From Pseudo-nitzschia pungens (taxonomy: Eukaryota > Bacillariophyta > Bacillariophyceae > Bacillariales > Bacillariaceae), in assembly GCA_037355855.1 (NCBI GenBank), contig CM074761.1, positions 3,615,346 through 3,679,345 of the forward strand: a stretch of DNA of 64,000 nucleotides. Direction: 5' to 3'. This document shows positions 44,956 to 53,943 of the stretch, in pieces. A model generated the notes under the pieces. That model was not told where the DNA came from. It searched no databases and saw only the letters and a program-made list of their open reading frames with translations. The position numbers and the translations under genes were made by a program. Within the stretch, counting starts at the first letter, position 1, and each line of letters starts with the position of its first letter.

Positions 44956-46440
44956 ATGACCCTTCCATCGAGAGCTCTGTCCGTGATACTCCTGTGCCCC
45001 GGGTTGGTTTGGAATAGCTACAGTATTCATGCGTTTCGTGGTGGAACCGTCGATCAGAGTCGCGGTCGGTCGGCAACGAGTACAAGACAAAGCACTCGTT
45101 TGCACCCACACCGATTCAATGGTGGGTACGATCCGTCTTCTCCCCTGACATGGACGCCCCAACAAGCGGCGGAATTCACTATTTTTCACGATGGATCACC
45201 CGAACATGCCGGCATGCAGCTCCGAACAGCTGTTCAACACTGGTCCGGTACGGACTTGGCTGAGTTCTTGACCCGTCTTTATCTTGGACATTTGGAAGCA
45301 GCCAATGATCCCAATGAAAACGGCGAAAGCAAGGAAAAAAGGATTGTGTACGAACCTCAAAATGTCAGATCACCCAAGTGGGAAGGCCTAGAAACGAGAG
45401 AAGGTATTCTTGCTTTGAAAGGTTTGTTACGAGAATCCCTCTCAAAAGAAGTGCTATCTGCGCAGGAAATCGCCAGGTTTGCCGAAGCCTTTTTGCTGAA
45501 GGAATACAGGTGGCCATCGAGAATAGAAGAAATCAAATCAAAATCGACCGAAAAGAATGTAACGTTTTTGAGTTCGGAATCGAGAGAAATTGTCTTTGAG
45601 CGAGATAGTTTCTACACTTTGGGTCATGCTCGAACGCTTGCACGGGTCCTGTTGGTTGTTCGGAAGGAACGAGGATTTTTCGAATTCAACTGGAACGATG
45701 TTGCAATGATGGTCACTCTACCCGAGAAAAGGGACGAGGATCGAGAGGTTACTCCTCTCCGATTGATTGAGTTCCTCCGGGCCATCACAACTTACACACC
45801 ACTGACGGTATCGGACAAAGCATACATTGTTCAGCGCATGGCCATATCGGGATGGTCATCTGCAAGCATACCGAAGTTCATGGCTGAATTATTCCCTACC
45901 GAATCTTTGAGTGATAATCACAATGTGGACCAAATGTGCAGATTGGATTCGTTTTTCGATTTCCCTGCCGCAGCAACGATTAGGAGTGAAAGGCAGAGCA
46001 GAAAGGAACGGAAGAATGCTGCTGCTATTGCTGTTGCAAAAGATATTGAGAAAGGTATCATCAAAGAGAAAAAGAAAGAAGCTGGTAAAGTAGTTTCGAA
46101 GAGGCTTGGTAAGGCCAAAGACAAGGAGCGATCCGAATACGAAGATTTGGTCAAATCCTATTGGAAGAAAGTCGAGGTGAAGACGACAATGAAACCGCCG
46201 GGTCGTCCGACTTATGGTGTGCCGAGAACAAAATCTATCAAAAAGAGGGAGATTCCCGTGAAAGCCTTTGATGTATCCAAAGCGAAAGCTGTTGTGGGCA
46301 CGAAAACCAAATCGTGTGTGGATTCTGAAACTACGTGCACTGCTATTGTGAAATCGAAAGCAAAAACCGTCGTGAGTTCGAAAGCAAAAACTGTGGTGGA
46401 TTCCAAGAAAAAAGCTGTCCTGAAATCGGTATCACCCTAG
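44956..46440 (+). CDS. Probable plastid-targeted protein of unknown function
   Basis: The ATG at 44956 begins MTLPSRALSVILLCPGLVW and is followed by IHAFRGG. That is a hydrophobic signal sequence with a Phe directly after the likely cleavage site, the A-F arrangement of diatom plastid bipartite presequences. The open frame continues upstream to 44839 but only from this Met does the presequence look right. The mature part (about 470 residues) is hydrophilic with Leu-rich helical stretches (GILALKGLLRESL, HARTLARVLLVVRKERGFFEF). The C-terminus is very Lys-rich with repeated Lys-Ala-Lys and Thr-Val-Val units, suggesting nucleic-acid or membrane-surface contact. I recognise no family. Plastid location is a prediction from the presequence. 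Confidence 0.7.
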   Translation: MTLPSRALSVILLCPGLVWNSYSIHAFRGGTVDQSRGRSATSTRQSTRLHPHRFNGGYDPSSPLTWTPQQAAEFTIFHDGSPEHAGMQLRTAVQHWSGTDLAEFLTRLYLGHLEAANDPNENGESKEKRIVYEPQNVRSPKWEGLETREGILALKGLLRESLSKEVLSAQEIARFAEAFLLKEYRWPSRIEEIKSKSTEKNVTFLSSESREIVFERDSFYTLGHARTLARVLLVVRKERGFFEFNWNDVAMMVTLPEKRDEDREVTPLRLIEFLRAITTYTPLTVSDKAYIVQRMAISGWSSASIPKFMAELFPTESLSDNHNVDQMCRLDSFFDFPAAATIRSERQSRKERKNAAAIAVAKDIEKGIIKEKKKEAGKVVSKRLGKAKDKERSEYEDLVKSYWKKVEVKTTMKPPGRPTYGVPRTKSIKKREIPVKAFDVSKAKAVVGTKTKSCVDSETTCTAIVKSKAKTVVSSKAKTVVDSKKKAVLKSVSP

Positions 46441-47597
46441 ACCAATCAGTCTCCTTGGGGCTGTACTACAAGCGAGAATGTCGTATGGTGTTGCTCATTT
46501 CTTTCTTTAGTCCATGCTGCAATCGACATCATCATGGAAGTCATAGACTTTTATAACAATACCAATACAAATAAAAATAAATGTAAATTACCTTTCCTGA
46601 CTTTTCTTGTCAGATCGAACGCAAATCTTGCATGTAGTACTTGCGATGTCATCTACTAGTATATTTCATTCTCGAGTTGCTTTCTTTGTTCCTCGTGGAT
46701 ATCACACCAGCAGACGTTGAAAAATTGCCTTTTTGCTTGTGTTCAAAGCAACCATTACTATTAGTATTTTTTACGACTGATACAGTGGTTGTATCATTAG
46801 ATCTTACTTCGTATTATGAAAATGGTTGGAGAAAGGAATGGCAGAGGACACAGCGTCGTCGTTGAATACTGTAAACCTCTACCGTATTGGTTGATGCCCT
46901 GGGAAGATTTCAGTGTTGTGAGTTGTGGGCGCACGACACATACATAAGAGTACCGTACCGTAGAGCTTGTGACAACTGATATCACATCATACTTTCTTGA
47001 ACTTGCAGTACCACTCGTCTGCAATCCTTATCAGTTGCTTTCCCCCTTCCATTTCTACATAAGTATACTGGGCTCTGCAAGACATCAGATAGGATTGTGT
47101 GGTGCTAAACTTCTTTTTAAGGTAAGGTTACGTAACCTTACCAGTATAATGTATCGTATTATTATTAGAAGTAACCTTACTAAGATTACTTGTAAGATGT
47201 ACTATTTCGTATTATTCTAGACTTGCATACTCGAACTTCGAGCAAGGTTACCTGGATATATGTAGACGTGTTGTCACTCTGAATACGGCTCGCTTGCTGC
47301 GCGCCGTGATTTGAATTCTCTCTTATTCTTACCGTATCGTCAACCAGTAAGTACCGTACGTGTCCCACTAGCAGATTGCTACTCGTACGACACGGTTCGG
47401 ATGGCACCAGCATTCGATCTGCGGAGTATCGCAAAACTTGTTTCTCACATGCATTGCAGGTCAAGGAAGGGATCTTCAAAAACAACTAACGCTGCGGCAC
47501 ATTGCATTGTAGCAAGTATCTCATATCTGTTTAGAACGATTCGATTTCGTTGCCCTTGACGAAGAACAGAACGCTATCATACATAGTCACCATCGCA
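46441..47597. other. Intergenic region containing a perfect palindrome
   Basis: A 1.2-kb gap between two rightward genes. It holds the 22-bp palindrome at 47121-47142 and a further GTAACCTTAC copy at about 47171. Short frames here are not credible. Confidence 0.5.
47121..47142. repeat. Perfect 22-bp palindrome of the GTAAGGTTAC word
   Basis: The half-site GGTAAGGTTAC is followed immediately by its reverse complement GTAACCTTACC, giving an uninterrupted 22-bp palindrome. Single copies of the half-site occur in many other intergenic regions of this window. Confidence 0.95.
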
Positions 47598-48038
47598 ATG
47601 TCCATCGTAAACGTTTGTCGGGAACAGCTCACGAGGCAATGCCGTAGAATTCATCTCTACGCGCCAAGTTCTAGATCCATGTCAATGTTCGGTTCGAGCG
47701 CGTTCCAATCCAGTCCTTCCTCTTCGGAGGCGTCTTCGACTAAAAACACCAGCAAACCCACCGTGAAACCCATCACTAAGCGAGATTTGATCGAAGAGAT
47801 CGCTTCGACTCACGAAATCCCTCTTGCTAAATCGAATCGAATCGTGAACACAATTTTTGACACAATAGTTGAGGGGGTTATTGATGGCAAGCAGGTGCGC
47901 TTGTCAAACTTTGGAGCCTTCGACAGTTACATGTCAAATCCGAGAACAGGAAGAAATCCAAAAACAGGAGAAACTATCAATATTCCATCCAGACGACGAA
48001 TTCGATTCAAGGCATACGATGGCTTCAAAAAGGCATAG
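47598..48038 (+). CDS. HU/IHF-like DNA-binding protein with organelle presequence
   Basis: The ATG at 47598 gives 146 residues. The C-terminal 85 residues are a complete bacterial histone-like HU domain: ITKRDLIEEIASTHEIPLAKS, VRLSNFGAFDSYMSNPRTGRNPKTGETINIPS and RRRIRFKA, with the DNA-intercalating-loop motif RTGRNP. The N-terminus (MSIVNVCREQLTRQCRRIHLY) has Arg without acidic residues and alternating hydrophobic positions, typical of a mitochondrial presequence. It lacks the signal peptide needed for a diatom complex plastid, so nucleoid packaging in mitochondria is the best guess. Its source, whether mitochondrial or plastid endosymbiont, cannot be told from the sequence. It converges with the OB-fold gene (232-nt gap). 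Confidence 0.88.
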   Translation: MSIVNVCREQLTRQCRRIHLYAPSSRSMSMFGSSAFQSSPSSSEASSTKNTSKPTVKPITKRDLIEEIASTHEIPLAKSNRIVNTIFDTIVEGVIDGKQVRLSNFGAFDSYMSNPRTGRNPKTGETINIPSRRRIRFKAYDGFKKA

Positions 48039-48270
48039 AGGGACAAGGGCGCAGGGAGTCCACAAGGATGCGGAGGGAGAAAACCAATTCCAACATAAAC
48101 GAGTTATTCCTTCCAAACATATTCAAGGGTTTCACGGGCGCTTTGTACTCCAGATATTGATGAAATAATGAATAAACTGCATGCGTACCGGAAACATGGC
48201 CCCGTGATTTAATCCTTAGATTTTGTATCATATCACCGACGCGACTCTCGTTGTCGAAATAAAATTTATT

Positions 48271-51200
48271 CTACCTTATCGCCCGCGGTCGAAGAGTTTC
48301 GAATGCATGGACACCACAGTCAACTAGTTCCAATTTAAGCGGTGGCGCCGTATAGCTGGAGACTTGGCCGCGATAGATGGTGGAACTCCCATTCTTGTGA
48401 CTATCGCGATCTTTGAAGAAATTATTGATTTTCGTGTGTTGTAGATGAGGAATCATATTGCGTTTGTGGTTGTTCACCAATGGTTTGCACCGCACATAGT
48501 AGTCTAAGTAACGACGCGGTCGGTTTGATACTCGGCAGTGCCTCTCAAGGAGATACATAACACGATCTGGTGCTGATAGCAGTCCGACAAAATTGACGGC
48601 CCTAGATTCTTTCCTCTGACTCTCATTGTTACTCCTTTTTGTCGCAAGGATATTCAATACCTTATCTCGCAACTGTTTGGGTGGTGGAATCGACTTCATG
48701 AATTGAACACTTCCGCCAGGTGTTGACCAAACACCTTCTTCTATTATCTGAATGGTGCCCGCAGACATCCCCAGGAGCGTCAAAGCGGCATCTCCGTCTG
48801 CGTACAACGTTGCTTGTCCTGTGCCGTCATCCAGGATACCGCTGCATTCCCACTTGACACCGAACATTTTCTTTGAACATTTTTTCTTAGGACAGTGAAG
48901 ATTTGACGACCGTACGTTTGGCGGAAGCGATGAATCTTGCATTTTATCAATTGAAGTATTGCAGGTCAAGGTGCGATCAGCATTTATAGAATGGCCTTCT
49001 GGATAAGGAAGATGCCAAAAACTAACTTCATCGTCGCCTTCTTTCCGCTTTCTCTTGTTCAGCCTTCTTGATCCCCTTTGTACCACTGAAGGATGGACCA
49101 AGGAGCAATGGCACCGAGTACAATAACATTGGACCCGGCAAAATGATAAAGCCACAAGTCGACAGTTTGAAACTCGTCGTACCAACGTTGGGTTCATAAT
49201 TGTCCGTGATGCAAATGGTTTCCGAAGACTTTGATAGACAAGTTCATTCAAATCGGACAACCTGCTCAGTGGTATCGCATTGGAAGGTTCTGTGTCTAAC
49301 TCTCCAATAGGACGAAAGGAAAAATAATCCAATTGATTAACGCATTTACGAGACGGTCTTCGATTAAGCTTTCCTTTCATTGCTGCGGAACATCCTACAA
49401 AGTCGAACATACAGCAGTGCGATCTTCCTGTCGACCTATGACTTGCTTCATTTTCTTCGCAACTCAAAGAGAGGTTTTCGAAAATGGCGTCAACGCGATC
49501 TTGGGTGCAAAGGGAAAGAGTGTAGCCCAGATCGGTCAGCTGGAGCGAAGAGCACGGAAAATGTACCTTCGTACTTGATTCCGAACACGACGAACCTGGT
49601 AGCATATCATCGCTACCCCCAAACGTCAATGCACAGGTCCGACCAGAATCTCCCAAAACCCAAAATGACGATCCCAAGATCTTCTGTCCTTCAGTGAGGT
49701 TCACACCAGGCCAGACAATGTCCAACATTTCGTTAAATTTGATCATTCTTGCTGTATTAGGCATTACCGATAAGCTCATTTCAAACGTTTGTAGACAAGA
49801 ATTATCCGACTCGAGACGTTTGGCCTCGTCTCTTTTCAAACTTGAAATCATCAGGCGACAGCACTTATAAGATCCGTCAAGGTTCATTTTCGAATAAAAT
49901 TGACACCGGGTCACCGTTCCTATCAAAGTGGATGATTTGTGTGCTTCTGATAGGAACATTTGCGTCTCGAGGCATTCTTCGACGGTCAAAGTAACGCTTT
50001 CAACTTTTCCTTCGTATTCTCCTTTCGACGAAGTACTAGTTCTTTGGAGTCGATGATGCACGTCGCAGTGTATTTGTATTGCAGTGACAAACAACAATCC
50101 GCGGATCGCAACCAACGAACAGTTCCCCCAAAGTTGCTTCTTCTTCGCGTTCAAAGTTGGAAACGACAAGGACTTCGGAGCCGAAGATTGAATATCGGAT
50201 GTTGAAACGTCCTCTTTTTCATTCTTTGTGAATTCTTTCGGCAAATTGCCAACACACAAACAGGAGATTACGACTCCGTCAAAATGACCCACGATAAAAT
50301 CGTTGATACCGGCATGGTAAGATTTTCTGTCGTCAAAACAAATCGGGACCTGACAAGTTCCGTCCGCAATCGATGCCACGCCAAAGGATGCATGCGTATG
50401 CATTTCACTAACAAAACCCCCTACGTAACATTCAACACCGTATCTCTCATTGTCAGTTTCTGTATTGTTCTTCGACAACTTTGGGAACAATTCTCGTTTA
50501 GTGACACGAATAGAACCATTGAATCCCTTTCGAAGCTGTTGGATAGACTGTGATTCCGATTGGGATGATGAGATACTTGAAATATGTGACTCAAAAAAAC
50601 GCTGGCTAGCGACGCGGATCGCATCCAAATCAAGGAGGGTGAAAGGGTGCGCATGAGAGTACTTTCGATCTTCCATCGAAAGGTGACACCCACACAGCAA
50701 ATCTTGCTCATTCACTCCGTCACCAACCTGCTTTGGCACTTGATAAGCGAAGGAGTGATCAAAGAACTCAAAGTATGGGATGCGAGAAGAGGGTTGTTTC
50801 TGCTTGGTTTGTGGAGGAATGCTAGTGCCATGGTTTTCGTCGTGATTCGCGATCTTTTCACTGTCTTTGTCCATAGATTTGCTTCGCGCAAAGTTCAGTA
50901 GCATGTTCACTATCCATGTTTTTGGCACTGGCTCCTTCAAACGACCATTGCTTGAGCGCGCATTGAAAGGCCCTTCGAAATTCCGATGCTTCCAATCTTC
51001 GACAAGCTTATGAACAATAGTTCGCATATAGCTTCGATCTATTTTCCGAAAGCCATGATTTAAGAAAGCATATTTTAGGTCAATTGAGCGGCTTCCATTT
51101 CCATCATTGTCATGATGACCATTACTACTGTTCACACATGGCTGAAAATTAAGTCTGTGCGGTTGCGAAGCGAGTGATCGAGAATGCGTTGACGCAATAG

Positions 51201-52755
51201 TCTGGTCGTATGGTTGTGTTGAAAACGGGCGAAATCCTTCAGTTCGAACGCTGTTGACGACAGACTCTGTATTTTCGTTTGTTCTGCACCGTTGGTTTCC
51301 TGACGCCTTGCCGGCTACAGGAGTGATCATACCAGTTGCATGTTTCAGTAACAACAGAGTCGATCGGAGGCAAGCACCGTACGAAGCAAAAATCTCCGTC
51401 TCCGAGTCAAACTCGATGCGCGGCTGTGGCCGTAAAGGAATCAGGTGTACGTTGTGAGCTTCGAGGATTGCACCAGGCCGAAGGCTCCATTGGAGCGCCA
51501 TAGACATTGGAAAATGGGATAGATGGAGCCTACATCGAGTTCTGGAATTTTCTGAAACAGTCTCTATCGACGTGATGTTTGAGAGGACACTATTCTCGTG
51601 TTCTGAACCGAACGCCCGTTTCCCGATGAGGAACATGTCAACACTGTGAATGACGGTTGCTACACGAAGACCCGACAGCACCGACTGAGTGGATACGTTG
51701 TAAATCCTGCCCTGAATCATTGTGGTTAGATTGACAGGGGTGATGATCGGTGGCATTGCATCTAGCACAGCATTATTGGCGTGAGATGGTGCTCCAAGAG
51801 AACTATCAAGACTCGAGTGATTCCACGAGACACTTTCGGTCCTCGTCGCTACAAAAACGTGCGAGGGAATGCGTCCTTTCAGGTGGCGGAAGATAGAAGA
51901 TGCCGAAGAATGTTTTGCTTTTTCCCCCTTTTGAAGAAGCTGGGGTACCGACCATGCTTTGTACACAACATCACGAAAGAGCAATGTATCCGATGGATGT
52001 ATTGCCGAGTGATTCACCATTGCATGGTTCCCGTGCAACACAATCACACAAGTCATGTCAGTGTTGTTTTTGTCGTATGCTTCGATTAGTGCAAAGGGAT
52101 TTGATGGATCCATGGAAACGATGGGTGATATAGCATCGACTGTTGCAAGAATGGTGAACCTGGGGCGAGAATTTTTCATTGACTCGAAGTCCACAAGTTC
52201 CTTTCTCCAAAACTGTGCAAGGGTCCAGAAGGTGCTGCGGCTGCTGCTGTTTTTTCCATTCGCTTCCACGCTATTGCTCGTGGAGGCACTGCTCTGAACA
52301 CTCGACGAATATAATTCTTCTTGGTAACTTGCAGGGAGGAGGTCTAGCTCATGAACCTCTACCATGAGACGCACACCCGAGGAAGAAGTTGACGATGACG
52401 GCAAGCTATCATCCTCGGTACTGTTGGCAGCAGTGGGATGTTCGAGGAGAGGAATTTCGTTGTATTTTCTTATCAGTACTTCGCATCCCGACCGAGTTGC
52501 ATCGCAAGCCGACTTGAGCAGATTTTTGGGAAACGATAACAAACATTCCTTGTACGAATGTGATTCGTCGTAGGGAACGAAAATGAATCCACAGCAGTTG
52601 TAGTGTTCCACACGACTGTCTACATCGTATCCGTTTTCTTCCACTGGTGTAGCTTTTCTCGTTTTGGAACGATTTTTTTTTGACACGGGAACATCGCTCG
52701 ACGATATGGGCAGTTGGAAACGATGGACGATAGTTCCGTGCAAGGTCGACGACAT
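48271..52755 (-). CDS. Very large OB-fold protein, CTC1/RPA70-like candidate
   Basis: One uninterrupted 1494-residue frame. Most of it is weakly conserved, with alternating beta-like segments compatible with several OB folds (for example PRFTILATVDAISPIV, CSLVAIRGLLFVTAIQIHC). The C-terminal third has a Zn-ribbon-like Cys set (CYCTRCHCSL, then CPKKKCSKK) leading into KWECSGILDDGTGQATLYADGDAALTLLG. That is the arrangement of the last OB fold of RPA70, with its embedded zinc ribbon, and of CTC1. CTC1 proteins are about 1200-1400 residues and are the large subunit of the CST telomere/replication complex. Size and layout favour CTC1 over RPA70 (about 620 residues). The call is tentative; an unrelated large ssDNA-binding protein is the alternative. 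The gene is intronless. Confidence 0.5.
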   Translation of the reverse strand: MSSTLHGTIVHRFQLPISSSDVPVSKKNRSKTRKATPVEENGYDVDSRVEHYNCCGFIFVPYDESHSYKECLLSFPKNLLKSACDATRSGCEVLIRKYNEIPLLEHPTAANSTEDDSLPSSSTSSSGVRLMVEVHELDLLPASYQEELYSSSVQSSASTSNSVEANGKNSSSRSTFWTLAQFWRKELVDFESMKNSRPRFTILATVDAISPIVSMDPSNPFALIEAYDKNNTDMTCVIVLHGNHAMVNHSAIHPSDTLLFRDVVYKAWSVPQLLQKGEKAKHSSASSIFRHLKGRIPSHVFVATRTESVSWNHSSLDSSLGAPSHANNAVLDAMPPIITPVNLTTMIQGRIYNVSTQSVLSGLRVATVIHSVDMFLIGKRAFGSEHENSVLSNITSIETVSENSRTRCRLHLSHFPMSMALQWSLRPGAILEAHNVHLIPLRPQPRIEFDSETEIFASYGACLRSTLLLLKHATGMITPVAGKASGNQRCRTNENTESVVNSVRTEGFRPFSTQPYDQTIASTHSRSLASQPHRLNFQPCVNSSNGHHDNDGNGSRSIDLKYAFLNHGFRKIDRSYMRTIVHKLVEDWKHRNFEGPFNARSSNGRLKEPVPKTWIVNMLLNFARSKSMDKDSEKIANHDENHGTSIPPQTKQKQPSSRIPYFEFFDHSFAYQVPKQVGDGVNEQDLLCGCHLSMEDRKYSHAHPFTLLDLDAIRVASQRFFESHISSISSSQSESQSIQQLRKGFNGSIRVTKRELFPKLSKNNTETDNERYGVECYVGGFVSEMHTHASFGVASIADGTCQVPICFDDRKSYHAGINDFIVGHFDGVVISCLCVGNLPKEFTKNEKEDVSTSDIQSSAPKSLSFPTLNAKKKQLWGNCSLVAIRGLLFVTAIQIHCDVHHRLQRTSTSSKGEYEGKVESVTLTVEECLETQMFLSEAHKSSTLIGTVTRCQFYSKMNLDGSYKCCRLMISSLKRDEAKRLESDNSCLQTFEMSLSVMPNTARMIKFNEMLDIVWPGVNLTEGQKILGSSFWVLGDSGRTCALTFGGSDDMLPGSSCSESSTKVHFPCSSLQLTDLGYTLSLCTQDRVDAIFENLSLSCEENEASHRSTGRSHCCMFDFVGCSAAMKGKLNRRPSRKCVNQLDYFSFRPIGELDTEPSNAIPLSRLSDLNELVYQSLRKPFASRTIMNPTLVRRVSNCRLVALSFCRVQCYCTRCHCSLVHPSVVQRGSRRLNKRKRKEGDDEVSFWHLPYPEGHSINADRTLTCNTSIDKMQDSSLPPNVRSSNLHCPKKKCSKKMFGVKWECSGILDDGTGQATLYADGDAALTLLGMSAGTIQIIEEGVWSTPGGSVQFMKSIPPPKQLRDKVLNILATKRSNNESQRKESRAVNFVGLLSAPDRVMYLLERHCRVSNRPRRYLDYYVRCKPLVNNHKRNMIPHLQHTKINNFFKDRDSHKNGSSTIYRGQVSSYTAPPLKLELVDCGVHAFETLRPRAIR

Positions 52756-53943
52756 GTGTGGTATGGAGCCAAAGTCTATGACTGCTTGTGCATAATTATT
52801 ATTTGTTGTTTCATCTCGTTCGAAAAAAGCTCGGCTACCGGCTTGGTATTGATACCTGAGACTTCGTGTGTGTTTGCGACCGCAGAAGGTATTCGGTGAT
52901 AATGCAAGGCCGAGTTGATTGTAGAGTATTCAACGTCACAAGCACTATGAATGAATGAATGAATGAATTAGCGGTAGGCCTCAAATTCTTTTGGGACTTC
53001 TGCGAAGGAGGAGTAAGGTTACGGTATTTTTAAATGGCAAGTCTTACTTCGCAATTCACTTGTTCAGTAGAGTGTCCCCCGGTGAGGGTCGATGCTGGTG
53101 CGAAAAATAATCACCGAGCTAGCTGTACGTAACTTAATTTGTACTCGTACAGTAAAAAACCTTACGAGTTCGAATGGAATTTACAAGTAACCTTACTTAG
53201 CAGGGAAATACTTCTAGTAAGGTTACTGACAACCCGCACGACCCACCGTTCGCTCTGTTCGTGGATCCTCAACACTGAGAAGTACGGAACGTACGTACAA
53301 GTACGAGGTACGAGTAAGACTCACGCTATCAGCACAATTATCTAACCCAAAAAAAATGACATGGGTCTCAAAATTACGAAATTTCTTAATCCCGTCAAAT
53401 TCTTCCGTCAAATTCCTTCACAAGCACCGAAGTGAAAGGGGCCAAGGCATTACACAATTCCCAACCTCACAATGAGAGCCGCCCTAATTACACTGTAACA
53501 GTGGATAAAAGATGGGAGGGGCAATATTGAATGAGTCTTATCCCATCTTGCTCGGGTCGTCTTTGGTCATTACTGATAAAATAATTTCGTTCTATGATTA
53601 ATGACCTTAATTATATTTCTATCAATGACATTTCCATTCACATACTTCACTAAACCCATTCAACAACATCAAGTCCGATTTGACTTTTCTCGACCCATCG
53701 CGCAACCTACCGGTACCGTAACCTTACCGGTAGAACCGAAGTCATGCAAGAAGTTGGTGATTCGCAGGTTAATAAAGGTGGGTATGAGGCTGCATGCTAT
53801 TTTCAGAAGCTTCAAAATCACCCTATTTGCCGTAGGGTCTTCCTCATCTGCAACTTTTGCTATGCACATAAAACCACAATCATAAATTTTTAGAAACTGG
53901 AACCAATTTACACTTCGACGAAATAACAATCAAAGAAAGCACG
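52756..53943. other. Divergent intergenic region
   Basis: A 1.2-kb gap between the 5' ends of the OB-fold gene (-) and the surface-protein gene (+). It includes a GAAT tetranucleotide repeat (52945-52968) and several GTAAGGTTAC/GTAACCTTAC words (about 53010, 53185, 53216 and 53715-53735). No gene is supported. Confidence 0.5.
52945..52968 (+). repeat. GAAT tetranucleotide microsatellite
   Basis: Five to six copies of GAAT in the intergenic region upstream of the surface-protein gene. Confidence 0.9.
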
